The position numbers and the translations under genes are program-made. Under the pieces are notes generated by a model, which saw only the letters and a program-made list of their open reading frames with translations, was not told the DNA's origin and did no database searches. Shown piece after piece: positions 48,592 through 57,708 of a DNA stretch of 64,000 nucleotides. Position 1 is the stretch's first letter. The number at the start of each line of letters is the position of its first letter. The stretch is from the NCBI RefSeq assembly GCF_026340975.1, contig NZ_JAPEOS010000002.1, forward strand, positions 328,501-392,500, given 5' to 3'. This DNA is from Streptomyces sp. NBC_01214 (GTDB lineage Bacteria; Actinomycetota; Actinomycetes; Streptomycetales; Streptomycetaceae).

Positions 48592-49191
48592 TCAGTTCAC
48601 GCGCAGGGACTCGGTGAACTCGACGCACGCGGCGTGGTCGGGCAGCAGACCGGTCGCGAGGGCGTCGGCCAGCGAGGGGGCGGCCTCGTCGCGGGCGGAC
48701 AGCAGCGGGACGTCCGCCGGCCACTCGATGCCCAGGTCGGGGTCGAGCGGGTGCACCGAGTGCTCACCGGTCGGGTTGTACGTCTCCGAGCAGAGGTACG
48801 ACAGCGTCGCGTCGTCGCTCAGCGCGCAGAAGCCGTGGCCGAGGCCCTCGGGGATGTAGACCGCGCGGCGGTCCACGTCGTCGAGGCGGACGCCCTCCCA
48901 CTGGCCGAAGGTGGGGGAGCCGACCCGCAGGTCGACGATGACGTCGAGCACGGCGCCGCGTACGCAGGTCACGTACTTGGCCTGGCCGCGCGGTACGTCG
49001 GCGAAGTGGATGCCGCGGACCACGCCGGCGGAGGAGACCGAGAGGTTCGCCTGCGCCAGGTTCAGCGGGTGACCGACGACCTCGGCGAGGCGGTCGAAGC
49101 GGTACCACTCGGTGAACAGGCCGCGCGGGTCGCCGTGCAGCTGAGGGGTGACCTCGAAGGCGCCGGCTATGGAGAGTTCGCGGAACTTCAT
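48592..49191 (-). CDS. rfbC: dTDP-4-dehydrorhamnose 3,5-epimerase
   Basis: The 199-residue cupin enzyme performs the third step of dTDP-L-rhamnose synthesis. It starts MKFRELSIAGAFEVTPQLHG. The catalytic His is in GVVRGIHFADVPRGQAKYVT, and VYIPEGLGHGFCALSDDATL carries the epimerase signature. The ATG at 49191 overlaps the rfbA stop by four bases. Confidence 0.95.
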   Translation of the reverse strand: MKFRELSIAGAFEVTPQLHGDPRGLFTEWYRFDRLAEVVGHPLNLAQANLSVSSAGVVRGIHFADVPRGQAKYVTCVRGAVLDVIVDLRVGSPTFGQWEGVRLDDVDRRAVYIPEGLGHGFCALSDDATLSYLCSETYNPTGEHSVHPLDPDLGIEWPADVPLLSARDEAAPSLADALATGLLPDHAACVEFTESLRVN

Positions 49192-50063
49192 CGGGCGTCC
49201 TCCTCGGCGAGCAGCATCAGCAGGTAGTCGCCGTAGCCGCTCTTGGTCAGCGGCTCGGCGAGCGCGCGCAGCTGCGCGGAGTCGATCAGGCCGGCCCGCC
49301 AGGCCGCCTCCTCGATGCAGCCTATTTTGAAGCCCTGGCGCTCCTCGATCACGCGGACGAACTCGGAGGCCTGCACCATCGAGACGAAGGTGCCGGTGTC
49401 CAGCCACGCGGTACCGCGGTCGAGGATGGTCACGTTGAGCTCGCCGGCCTGGAGGTACGCGTCGTTGACGGCGGTGATCTCCAGCTCGCCGCGGGCGCTG
49501 GGCTTGAGGCCGCGGGCCATCTCGACGACCCGGTTGTCGTAGAAGTACAGACCCGGCACCGCGTAGCGGGACTTGGGCTTCTCCGGCTTCTCCTCGATGG
49601 AGATGGCCTGGCCGTTCTCGTCGAACTCGACCACGCCGTAGGCGGTGGGGTCCGCGACCGGGTACGCGAACACGCGGCCGCCCTTGGCGTCCGTGTGCTG
49701 GGCGAGGCGGGTGCCGAGGCCACTGCCGTGGAAGATGTTGTCGCCGAGGATCAGGGCGACGGACTCGTCGCCGATGAAGTCGGCACCGAGGACGAACGCC
49801 TGGGCGATGCCCTCCGGGCGCTCCTGGACGGCGTACTCCAGCCGCAGGCCGAACTGCGAGCCGTCGCCGAGCAGTCGCTCGAACTGGTCGCGGTCGTCCG
49901 GGGTGGTGATGATCAGGATCTCGCTGATACCCGCCATCACGAGGGTGGAGAGGGGGTAGTAGATCATCGGCTTGTCGAAGACGGGCAGCAGCTGCTTCGA
50001 GACGGCCCGGGTCAGCGGCCAGAGTCGAGATCCGGTGCCACCGGCCAAGAGGATTCCACGCAT
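49188..50063 (-). CDS. rfbA: glucose-1-phosphate thymidylyltransferase
   Basis: The 291-residue enzyme joins dTTP and glucose-1-phosphate to give dTDP-glucose, the first step to rhamnose. The nucleotide-binding start MRGILLAGGTGSRLWPLTRA and the motif PMIYYPLSTLVMAGISEILI are clear, with the metal Asp in LILGDNIFHGSGLG. It is divergent from rfbB and coupled to rfbC. Confidence 0.96.
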   Translation of the reverse strand: MRGILLAGGTGSRLWPLTRAVSKQLLPVFDKPMIYYPLSTLVMAGISEILIITTPDDRDQFERLLGDGSQFGLRLEYAVQERPEGIAQAFVLGADFIGDESVALILGDNIFHGSGLGTRLAQHTDAKGGRVFAYPVADPTAYGVVEFDENGQAISIEEKPEKPKSRYAVPGLYFYDNRVVEMARGLKPSARGELEITAVNDAYLQAGELNVTILDRGTAWLDTGTFVSMVQASEFVRVIEERQGFKIGCIEEAAWRAGLIDSAQLRALAEPLTKSGYGDYLLMLLAEEDAR

Positions 50064-50143
50064 GGGAGAACCCTATGCGAGAGGGCGTGGGGAGCAGTGC
50101 TCAGCGCATGTGACGTTGGGCGGACCGCTAGACTCTTCGTATT

Positions 50144-51121
50144 ATGCGCATCCTCGTGACCGGCGGCGCCGGCTTCATCGGTTCAGAATTCGTCCGCCAG
50201 CAGCTTGCTGCAGATGCCACGGCGCAGATCACTGTCTTCGACAAGCTGACGTACTCGGGCGTCGAGGCCAACCTCGCCCTGGTCGCCGACCACCCCGGAT
50301 ACGCCTTCGTCAAGGGCGACATCTGCGACGCGGACGCCGTCGACCAGGTGATGCCCGGTCACGATGTCGTCGTGCACTTCGCGGCCGAGTCCCACGTGGA
50401 CCGCTCGATCGCCGGCGCGGGCCCGTTCGTGATGACCAACGTCGTGGGCACCCAGGTGCTGCTCGACTCCGCCCGCAAGCACGGCGTCGGCCGCTTCGTC
50501 CACATCTCCACCGACGAGGTCTACGGCTCGATCAGCGAGGGCTCCTGGACGGAGGAGTGGCCGCTGGTGCCCAACTCCCCGTACTCCGCCTCGAAGGCGT
50601 CGTCCGACCTGCTGGCGCTGGCCTACCACCGCACCCACGGCATGGACGTGGTGGTCACCCGCTGCTCCAACAACTACGGGCACTACCAGTTCCCGGAGAA
50701 GGTCATCCCGCTGTTCGTCTCGAACCTGATGGACGGCAAGAAGGTCCCGCTGTACGGCAACGGCGGCAACGTCCGCGACTGGCTGCACGTCTCCGACCAC
50801 TGCCGCGGCATCGACCTGGCCATGCGCAAGGGTCGGGCCGGCGAGGTCTACAACATCGGCGGCGGCACCGAGCTCACCAACAAGGAGCTGACCGGTGTCC
50901 TGCTGGAGGCCGCCGGCCTCGGCTGGGACATGGTCGAGCAGGTCGAGGACCGCAAGGGCCACGACCTCCGCTACTCCATCGACATCAGCAAGATCGGCGC
51001 CGAGCTGGGGTACGCCCCGCAGGTCACCTTCGAGGACGGCATCAAGGCCACCATCGACTGGTACCGCGAGAACCGCGCCTGGTGGGAGCCGCTGAAGGCG
51101 AAGGCGGCCCTGCAGAAGTGA
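50144..51121 (+). CDS. rfbB: dTDP-glucose 4,6-dehydratase
   Basis: The 325-residue SDR enzyme makes dTDP-4-keto-6-deoxyglucose. NAD binds at MRILVTGGAGFIGSEFVRQQ; the catalytic triad is in FVHISTDEVYGSI and PYSASKASSDLLALAY (YxxxK). There is no ribosome-binding site; TAGACT (50129-50134) ends ten bases before ATG 50144, so translation may be leaderless. rfbD overlaps its stop by four bases. Confidence 0.96.
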   Translation: MRILVTGGAGFIGSEFVRQQLAADATAQITVFDKLTYSGVEANLALVADHPGYAFVKGDICDADAVDQVMPGHDVVVHFAAESHVDRSIAGAGPFVMTNVVGTQVLLDSARKHGVGRFVHISTDEVYGSISEGSWTEEWPLVPNSPYSASKASSDLLALAYHRTHGMDVVVTRCSNNYGHYQFPEKVIPLFVSNLMDGKKVPLYGNGGNVRDWLHVSDHCRGIDLAMRKGRAGEVYNIGGGTELTNKELTGVLLEAAGLGWDMVEQVEDRKGHDLRYSIDISKIGAELGYAPQVTFEDGIKATIDWYRENRAWWEPLKAKAALQK

Positions 51122-52029
51122 CCGCCAACCCGGGAGCCGGCCGCTGGCTCGTCACCGGCGCCGCCGGAATGCTCGGCCAGGACGTCCTGGCCGCCCTGCG
51201 GGACGCCGGCATCGAAGCCGCGGGCCTGCGCCGCGCCGACCTCGACATCACCGACCCGGCAGCCGTCCGGGCCGCCGTCGAGGGTGCCGCCGTCGTGGTC
51301 AACTGCGCGGCCTGGACCGACGTGGACGGTGCCGAGACCGCCGAGGAAGCCGCCACCGCCGTCAACGGCACCGGCGTGCGCGTCCTCGCCGCGGCCTGCG
51401 CCGACGCCGGTGCGCGCCTGCTGCACGTCTCCACCGACTACGTGCTGCCCGGCAATGCTGCGCAGCCGTACCCCGAAGACGCCGAGACCGGTCCGGTCAA
51501 CGCCTACGGGCGCTCCAAGCTGGTCGGCGAGCGGGCCGTCGCCGAGCTGCTCCCGGAGGACGGCTACATCGTGCGGACCGCGTGGCTGTACGGCGAGCAC
51601 GGGGCGAACTTCGTCGCCACCATGCTGAAGCTGGCCGCCCAGCGGGACACCCTCGACGTGGTCGACGACCAGCACGGCCAGCCCACTTGGTCCTACGCGC
51701 TGGCCCGTCACCTGGTCGACCTCGGCCTCGCCGCGCTGGCGGGCAAGGCCCCGGGCGGGGTCTACCACGGCACCGCGAGCGGCCGCACCACCTGGATGAG
51801 GCTGGCGCGCGAGGCGTACCGACTGAGCGGGCTCGACCCCGAACGGATCCGGCCGACGACCTCCGAGGCGTTCGTCCGCCCCGCCGTGCGACCGGCCTTC
51901 AGTGTCCTTGCTCACGACGGATGGTCGGCCGCCGGGCTGGAACCGCTGGCCGATTGGCGGGCGCAGCTCGCCGAGGCGATCACCCGCCCGGCCTTCGCTG
52001 ATCTGCTGGGACTCCCCTCCACGAAGTGA
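51118..52029 (+). CDS. rfbD: dTDP-4-dehydrorhamnose reductase
   Basis: The 303-residue SDR enzyme reduces the 4-keto group to finish dTDP-L-rhamnose. NADPH binds at RWLVTGAAGMLGQDVLAALR; catalysis uses LLHVSTDYVLPGN and NAYGRSKLVGERAVAEL. The GTG at 51118 overlaps the rfbB stop. Four rhamnose genes are thus complete in the window, divided between two divergent units. Confidence 0.94.
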   Translation: MTANPGAGRWLVTGAAGMLGQDVLAALRDAGIEAAGLRRADLDITDPAAVRAAVEGAAVVVNCAAWTDVDGAETAEEAATAVNGTGVRVLAAACADAGARLLHVSTDYVLPGNAAQPYPEDAETGPVNAYGRSKLVGERAVAELLPEDGYIVRTAWLYGEHGANFVATMLKLAAQRDTLDVVDDQHGQPTWSYALARHLVDLGLAALAGKAPGGVYHGTASGRTTWMRLAREAYRLSGLDPERIRPTTSEAFVRPAVRPAFSVLAHDGWSAAGLEPLADWRAQLAEAITRPAFADLLGLPSTK

Positions 52030-52173
52030 TCCGGCGGGGCTGATCGCTCACACACGCACGTCATCGACGGGGCCCGGGACGCAACCTTTCGGGCCCCGTT
52101 GGCGTCATGTGCCGTGCCATATGCTTCTCCTATAAAGATGTTTGGCCCCTTCGCGCGAAAGGCGCCGTCCGCT

Positions 52174-52575
52174 GTGCGACTCTCCGTTCTGACCTCCATC
52201 ACCGGTCTTCTGGTGCTGGGGTACATCCTCGAGCTGCTGCGCCGCCAGCAACTGCGGGAGAAGTACGCCGCGATATGGCTCGCCATCGGATTGCTGGCCG
52301 CCCCGCTCGGGTTCGTCCCGGACCTGCTGGACCCGGTGGCCAGGAGCCTCGGCGTCGCGTCCGGCGTGAGCCTGGTGTTCTTCATCGGGTTCGTGCTGGT
52401 CCTGCTGGTGAGCCTGCACCTCAGCTGGGAGACCAGTCGGCTGGAGGCGGAGACGCGCACCCTGGCGGAGGACGTCGCGCTGATCCGCGCGCACCTCGTC
52501 CAGCAGGGCGGTTACCCCAGTACGTCGCCGCGCGCGGAGGAATCCGGCGCCATCGAGGCACAGGTGAACTCGTGA
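52174..52575 (+). CDS. DUF2304 membrane protein
   Basis: The 133-residue protein has three membrane helices: LSVLTSITGLLVLGYILELL, WLAIGLLAAPLGFVPDLLDP and VSLVFFIGFVLVLLVSLHLS, then a coiled segment. This fits DUF2304, which often sits beside DPM1-like GT2 enzymes, as it does here. GTG 52174 follows GAAAGG. An ATG at 52138 overlaps a TATAAA box, so it is not preferred. Its likely role is to anchor the neighbouring glycosyltransferase. Confidence 0.8.
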   Translation: MRLSVLTSITGLLVLGYILELLRRQQLREKYAAIWLAIGLLAAPLGFVPDLLDPVARSLGVASGVSLVFFIGFVLVLLVSLHLSWETSRLEAETRTLAEDVALIRAHLVQQGGYPSTSPRAEESGAIEAQVNS

Positions 52576-53378
52576 ACGACGGTCGTCGCGTTCTGATCAT
52601 TCTTCCCGCCTGGAACGAGCAGGACGGACTGCCCTCCGTCCTGCGGGAGATCCAGCAGCAACTGCCGTACGTGGACACCCTGGTGGTCGACGACGGCTCG
52701 GCGGACAACACCGCCGAGGTGGCCCGGGCGGCCGGCTCGGCCGTCGCCCAGCTGCCCTTCAACCTCGGTGTCGGCGGCGCGATGCGGCTCGGCTACCGCT
52801 ACGCGCAGCAGCACGGCTACGACGTGGCGATCCAGGTGGACGCCGACGGCCAGCACGACCCGGCGTACGTGCCGGCGCTGCTGGAGCGCCTCGCCGTCGG
52901 CGACGCCGACCTCGTCATAGGCGCCCGGTTCGCCGGCGACGGCGACTACACGGTGCGCGGCCCGCGCAAGTGGGCGATGTCGCTGCTGTCCGTGGTGCTG
53001 TCGCGCATCACCCGGACCAAGCTCACCGACACCACCTCGGGCTTCCGTGCCTGCAACCGGCCGCTCATCGAGTTCTTCGCCCGCTGGTACCCCGTGGAGT
53101 ACCTCGGGGACACCATCGAGTCCATGGTGGGCGCCGCCCGCTCCGGCTTCACCGTGCGCCAGATCCCGGTGGCGATGCGCGAGCGGACCACCGGCCGGCC
53201 GAGCGCCTCGCCGTTCAGGGCCATGGTCTACCTCACCCGGGCCGGCCTCGTGCTGCTGCTCGCGATGATCCGCCGGATGCCCGGCGAGCTCAAGACGTTC
53301 ACACCCGGCACCCCGGCGTACACCGCCTTCCAGCAGCGCACGGCCGAGCTGGTCGCGCGCGAGCTGACCAAGGCCTAG
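52572..53378 (+). CDS. GT2 glycosyltransferase, DPM1-like
   Basis: The 268-residue enzyme has the GT2 motifs ILPAWNEQDGLPSVLREIQQ, DTLVVDDGSADNTAEVA and the metal-binding VDADGQHDP. This group transfers sugars from nucleotide donors to polyprenyl phosphate carriers. The GTG overlaps the DUF2304 stop by four bases. A hydrophobic segment (LTRAGLVLLLAMIRR) near the C-terminus could touch the membrane. Confidence 0.9.
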   Translation: MNDGRRVLIILPAWNEQDGLPSVLREIQQQLPYVDTLVVDDGSADNTAEVARAAGSAVAQLPFNLGVGGAMRLGYRYAQQHGYDVAIQVDADGQHDPAYVPALLERLAVGDADLVIGARFAGDGDYTVRGPRKWAMSLLSVVLSRITRTKLTDTTSGFRACNRPLIEFFARWYPVEYLGDTIESMVGAARSGFTVRQIPVAMRERTTGRPSASPFRAMVYLTRAGLVLLLAMIRRMPGELKTFTPGTPAYTAFQQRTAELVARELTKA

Positions 53379-53387
53379 GCGGAGAGC

Positions 53388-54272
53388 ATGTCGCGTTTCG
53401 AAATCCTCCTGCCGTACTACGGCGACGTCGCGCTGATGCAGGACGCCGTCCGCAGCGTCCTGGCCCAGGACGGCGACGACTGGCGCCTCACCGTCGTCGA
53501 CGACGGCCGCGAGCCGGGCGTCCCCGAGTGGTTCGAGCAGCTCGCCGATCCCCGGGTCCGCTACCTGCGCAACGAACGCAACCTCGGTGTGACCGGCAAC
53601 TTCAACCGCTGCGTCGAGCTCGCCGAGTACGAGTACCTGGTGCTCATGGGCTGCGACGACCTCATGCAGCCGAACTACCTCCAGGTCGTGCGGGCGACCG
53701 CCGACCGCGAGCCGACCGCCGCGATGATCCAGCCCGGCGTCCAGGTGATCGGCACCGACGGCCTGCCCTTCGACACCCTGGGCGACCGGACCAAGCGCAA
53801 GCTGTACGCGCCCAAGGGCCCGGGTCGTGCCCTGCTGGGCGGCGAGGAGCTGGCCACCAGCCTGCTGCGCGGGAACTGGCTGTACTTCCCGTCGATCTGC
53901 TGGCGCACCGAGGCGGTCAAGCGCTTCGGCTTCCGCACCGACCTCGGTGTGATCCAGGACCTCGCCCTGGTCGTGGACCTGCTGGTGGCGGGGGAGTCCC
54001 TGGCCACCACGCCGGAGGTCTGCTTCAGCTACCGCCGGCACGCCGAGAGCGAGTCCTCGGCCAAGGCCTACACCGGCCACCGCTTCGAGGAGGCCAAGCG
54101 CTTCTTCGTGGAGACCGCCGACCGCCTCGACCGGCACGGCTGGCCGCGCGCCGCCAAGGTCTCCCGGCTGCACCTCTCCTCCCGGCTGCACGCGCTGACC
54201 CTGCTGCCCGGCGCCGCCCTGAAGGCCGGCCGACCCGGTGTCAGCGCCATGCTCCGCCACGCCACGCGCTGA
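53388..54272 (+). CDS. GT2 glycosyltransferase
   Basis: The 294-residue GT-A enzyme has ILLPYYGDVALMQDAVRSVL, LTVVDDGREPGVPEWFEQLA and LMGCDDLMQPNYLQVV (DD in place of DXD). The acceptor-binding region has RTDLGVIQDLALVVDLLVAG. It follows the DPM1-like gene by nine bases. With the rhamnose genes upstream, it may be a rhamnosyltransferase, but the donor is not proved by sequence. Confidence 0.88.
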   Translation: MSRFEILLPYYGDVALMQDAVRSVLAQDGDDWRLTVVDDGREPGVPEWFEQLADPRVRYLRNERNLGVTGNFNRCVELAEYEYLVLMGCDDLMQPNYLQVVRATADREPTAAMIQPGVQVIGTDGLPFDTLGDRTKRKLYAPKGPGRALLGGEELATSLLRGNWLYFPSICWRTEAVKRFGFRTDLGVIQDLALVVDLLVAGESLATTPEVCFSYRRHAESESSAKAYTGHRFEEAKRFFVETADRLDRHGWPRAAKVSRLHLSSRLHALTLLPGAALKAGRPGVSAMLRHATR

Positions 54273-54297
54273 GCGTGCGGCCGATGAAAGCCACGGG

Positions 54298-55605
54298 ATG
54301 AACCCGATAGCGAAACTGCTCAAAGCCCTGCCCCCCGGGACCGCCATGGTCGCGGGGGGCACCGCCGTACTCGGCGCCGCCTCCTACATCCACCTCGCGG
54401 TGGCCGGACAGAGCCTCGCCGGGGCCGACCCGGCCGAGATGGCCGGGGTCTCGGTGCTGTGGACCCTGGTGATGTCCGTCGGGATCGGCCTGTTCTTCCC
54501 GATCGAGCAGGAGCTCACCCGGATCGTCGCCGCCCGCGCGGTGCGCGGCGAGGGGGCCGCGCCCGTGCTCCGCAAGGCGGGGCTGCTGACCGCAGGGGTC
54601 CTCGCCGTGGTGCTCGGCGCGCTCGTCCTCTTCGCCGGGCCGATCGCCGACCGGCTGTTCCAGGGCGACCGCGCCCTGGTCGCCGTACTCGGTGGCGCCT
54701 TCACCGGGATGGCCCTGTGCTACCTGACCCGGGGCGTCCTGGCGGGCACCGGCCGGTTCACCGCGTACGGCTCCCAGCTCGCGATCGACGGCGGGATGCG
54801 GATCGCGCTCGCCTTCGTCTGCGCCGTCGCCGGGCTGCACTCGGCGCTCGCCTTCAGCCTGATCCTCGTCGTGGCGCCGTTCGTCGCCCTGCTGGCCACG
54901 CTGTCCCCGACCCGGGGCGCGGTGCGGCCCGGCGGTCCGATCACCACCCGGGAGCTGGTCCGCGGCCTCGGTCCGCTGACCGCCTCCACGTTGTTGGCCC
55001 AGGTGGTCGTCAACGCGGCGGTGATGAGCACCCAGCTGCTGGAGCCGACCCGCACCGGACTGATCTCGGGTCTGCTCAGCGCCCTGGTGCTGGCCCGGGT
55101 ACCGCTGTTCGTCTTCGGCTCGCTACAGGCCTCGCTGCTCTCCGGGCTGTCCAGCGTGGTGGCCGGCGGAGACCACCAGGGCTTCGCCCGGATGCTCCGC
55201 AAGGCGGGTCTGGTGGTGCTCGGCCTCGGCGCCGTCGGCGGTGTGCCGGCCGTGCTGATCGGACCCTGGCTGATCGAGGTCCTCTTCCATGCGGAGCCCG
55301 GCCAGCTCGGCCGCCTCGACTTCCTCTGGTTCGCCATCGGGACGACCTGCTACATGCTGGCGATGGTGCTCGGCCAGGCCCAGATGGTGCTGCACAAGCA
55401 CCGCGCGCAGCTGGCCTGCTGGGCGTTCGGCACCGTGGTGCTGCTCGGCATCACGCTGCTCCCCGGGGACATCGCGCTGCGCGTGGGCCTGGCCTACGCG
55501 GTCGGTTCGCTGGCCACCGCCGCCGCGATGCTGCTGACCCTGCGCGGCGCCGTTCCGCGCCGTACCGCCGCGCCGACGCCCGACGGACAGCTCACCGAGG
55601 TCTGA
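54298..55605 (+). CDS. oligosaccharide flippase, Wzx/MATE-like
   Basis: The 435-residue protein has about 12 membrane helices and the pattern of lipid-linked oligosaccharide flippases: TVLGAASYIHLAVAG-like start, then FFPIEQELTRIVAARAVRGE, GGAFTGMALCYLTRGVLAGT and GPLTASTLLAQVVVNAAVMS. It likely moves lipid-linked repeat units across the membrane. It ends the glycan cluster. ATG 54298 follows the GT2 stop by 25 bases. Confidence 0.85.
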   Translation: MNPIAKLLKALPPGTAMVAGGTAVLGAASYIHLAVAGQSLAGADPAEMAGVSVLWTLVMSVGIGLFFPIEQELTRIVAARAVRGEGAAPVLRKAGLLTAGVLAVVLGALVLFAGPIADRLFQGDRALVAVLGGAFTGMALCYLTRGVLAGTGRFTAYGSQLAIDGGMRIALAFVCAVAGLHSALAFSLILVVAPFVALLATLSPTRGAVRPGGPITTRELVRGLGPLTASTLLAQVVVNAAVMSTQLLEPTRTGLISGLLSALVLARVPLFVFGSLQASLLSGLSSVVAGGDHQGFARMLRKAGLVVLGLGAVGGVPAVLIGPWLIEVLFHAEPGQLGRLDFLWFAIGTTCYMLAMVLGQAQMVLHKHRAQLACWAFGTVVLLGITLLPGDIALRVGLAYAVGSLATAAAMLLTLRGAVPRRTAAPTPDGQLTEV

Positions 55606-55709
55606 CCCCGTGACCTGACGGTCATGTCCGTGCCGGGCGTGCCGGCCGCCGTGATCGTTCACGAGTACGATTTCATGATCTGGCGACGGGACCAGTCGCT
55701 CCGGTGGCT

Positions 55710-55742
55710 GAGGGCCCCGCACCGCACGGTGCGGGGCCCCTC
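55710..55742. terminator. terminator of the glycan cluster
   Basis: GAGGGCCCCGCACCG and CGGTGCGGGGCCCCTC form a near-perfect hairpin about 105 bases after the flippase stop. It separates that operon from the next gene. Confidence 0.7.
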
Positions 55743-55763
55743 GGCCGTATCGGACGCATACGG

Positions 55764-56912
55764 ATGCACACGGGGTGGGACATGGGCGGGAAAGACGAGC
55801 ACGCGCGGGGCTCGGGCATATCCGACGAGGAGCTGGCGGCGTTCCTGGAGCAGGCCGCCGCGGGCACCGGGGAGGCGCCGCGGGAGCCGTCGGCGCGGGC
55901 CCGGATGGTGACCGCGCGGCTGCGCGACCAGAAGGAGCCGCCGGCCTGGCGCACCGCCCCGACCGGGCGGGGGATGCGGGGCGGGCGGGGCCGGGCCAAG
56001 CGGGGGATCAAGGTCACCCTGGCCGTCGTCTTCATCGCCGGGCTCGCGCTGGTCGCCGTACGGCCCGAGCTGGTGATCGACCGGGTCACGGGCAAGACCG
56101 CCGCCCGGGAGGCCGCGAAGACCCCGCTGCCCGCGGAGACGGCCCGGCCGACCGCGGCCCCGGGCGCCGTGCACCCGGATGCGCCGACCCTGGCGGAGCC
56201 CTTCCGGGGCTCCCCGGCCCTCCAGTGGGCGGACGGCGCCGCCGGCATCGAGATGCCCGAGGCCACCGCTGTCAACGGAGTCAGCCGCGAGCTGGTCGCC
56301 CAGGGGCTGGAGCGGACGAAGCAGTTCCTGGTGCTCGCCAACCTGGACCCGGCGACGCTGCGCGGCGAGCGCCCCGCCGCGGCGTTGCAGATGATCGACC
56401 CCGGCCAGCGGGAGATGGTGGACCGGCTGGAAGGGGCCCTGGCCCGCCCGGGCAGGGACGCGGACCCGCTCCAGGTGTTCACCCGCGCCGACCCGGCACA
56501 GGTGCGCCTCGCCGGCGACGTGGTGAAGGTGCGCGGCCGGATGACGGTCGAGCCCGGCGCGAGCCCGGGCCAGATCGACGTCATGACCGACTACACCTTC
56601 GTCTACCCGCTGGTCCAGGCGAAGAGCGGCGCCGAGGAGGTCAGCCGCACCATCGTGCGCAGGCAGATGGAGTTCACCTTCGCCGATCCCCGCAAGTGGC
56701 GGGTCGAGGCGGGGATGATGCAGATCGGGCCCTACCTGTACGACATCGCGAATTCGGAGTGCTTCGTCCACGACGGGTACCTGCACCCGATGTTCCGGGA
56801 CGCACCGACCGACGGCCCCGAGCCGACGGGGACGCCCAAGGACCCGTACGACCGCAGCCAGGTCCTGGAACAGCCCGAGAAGGAGGGGTGCGGGACGGTC
56901 TCGCGGACCTGA
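55764..56912 (+). CDS. conserved membrane-anchored hypothetical protein
   Basis: The 382-residue protein (an ATG at 55782 is an alternative) has a soluble N-terminus (ISDEELAAFLEQAAAGTGEA), a basic segment, a single membrane helix at about residues 85-103 (VTLAVVFIAGLALVAVRP), then an extracellular Pro-rich linker and a folded domain. That domain includes VKVRGRMTVEPGASPGQIDV and MTDYTFVYPLVQAKSGAEEV. No family name is certain. Its position before the S10 operon is common in Streptomyces. Confidence 0.7.
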   Translation: MHTGWDMGGKDEHARGSGISDEELAAFLEQAAAGTGEAPREPSARARMVTARLRDQKEPPAWRTAPTGRGMRGGRGRAKRGIKVTLAVVFIAGLALVAVRPELVIDRVTGKTAAREAAKTPLPAETARPTAAPGAVHPDAPTLAEPFRGSPALQWADGAAGIEMPEATAVNGVSRELVAQGLERTKQFLVLANLDPATLRGERPAAALQMIDPGQREMVDRLEGALARPGRDADPLQVFTRADPAQVRLAGDVVKVRGRMTVEPGASPGQIDVMTDYTFVYPLVQAKSGAEEVSRTIVRRQMEFTFADPRKWRVEAGMMQIGPYLYDIANSECFVHDGYLHPMFRDAPTDGPEPTGTPKDPYDRSQVLEQPEKEGCGTVSRT

Positions 56913-57385
56913 CGCGGCCGGGGGAGGGGCCCGCTGCGCCAAGGGCGCGGCGCAGTTTGACCACTCAGCGTGGCGGGGTATTCTCTTCGGCCCGATTAGC
57001 CAGGTACGTGCCTCGTATGGCAGACTACTCAAGTTGCTCGGCTGAGTGCCGATGCTGCGCGCCTCCCGCCGGGAGGACCGGAAGCGAGTCCCACAGTACT
57101 CGTCGTCCTTAATCTGCCTCTCGGGGCAGCAATGGGGGCGGACGTACGGGAATCTTCTGGGAAGTGTCAGCACGGTGCCCACCAGGCACTCGGTGGGTGT
57201 TTCTCCCCCGAATCGCGGTCATCGGGACCGCACCCCCTTGGATGAGGGAATTTCCGTATGGGAATTTTCTGTAGAGGGAGTGCGACACGCCCGACCGCGT
57301 GGGTCGGAGGAGAGGCCGCGGGATCCGTTCCGCAGCCGACCGGGAGCCAGAGCGTTCCACATACAGACAGGACTACGGAGTAGCC
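56913..57385 (+). promoter_or_regulatory. S10 operon promoter and long leader
   Basis: This 473-base gap holds the promoter candidate TTGACC (56957-56962), 16 bases, TATTCT (56979-56984), giving a leader of nearly 400 bases. The conserved hairpin at 57280-57312 is near its 3' end. Several small frames here have no family. In E. coli the S10 leader is the target of L4; no L4 target was recognised here. Confidence 0.7.
57280..57312 (+). promoter_or_regulatory. conserved leader hairpin of the S10 operon
   Basis: This 33-base element has the same CCCGACCGCGTGGGTCGG core as the str leader at 43956-43988, with three differing bases outside the stem. It lies 73 bases before rpsJ and is followed by AGGAG. 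Confidence 0.75.
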
Positions 57386-57694
57386 ATGGCGGGACAGAAG
57401 ATCCGCATCCGGCTCAAGGCCTACGACCACGAGGTCATCGATTCCTCGGCGAAGAAGATCGTCGAGACGGTGACGCGCACTGGTGCGTCGGTCGCGGGCC
57501 CGGTGCCGCTGCCCACTGAGAAGAACGTGTACTGCGTCATCAAGTCGCCGCACAAGTACAAGGACTCGCGCGAGCACTTCGAGATGCGCACGCACAAGCG
57601 CCTGATCGACATCCTCGACCCGACTCCCAAGACCGTTGACTCGCTGATGCGCCTGGACCTTCCGGCCGGCGTTGACATCGAGATCAAGCTCTGA
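57386..57694 (+). CDS. rpsJ: 30S ribosomal protein S10
   Basis: The 102-residue protein starts MAGQKIRIRLKAYDHEVIDS. It has the NusG/NusE-type fold that also joins antitermination complexes. TETQ... family segments DILDPTPKTVDSLMRLDLPA are intact. It is the first gene of a long coupled operon. Confidence 0.98.
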   Translation: MAGQKIRIRLKAYDHEVIDSSAKKIVETVTRTGASVAGPVPLPTEKNVYCVIKSPHKYKDSREHFEMRTHKRLIDILDPTPKTVDSLMRLDLPAGVDIEIKL

Positions 57695-57708
57695 GAGGCG
57701 TCGAGAAG

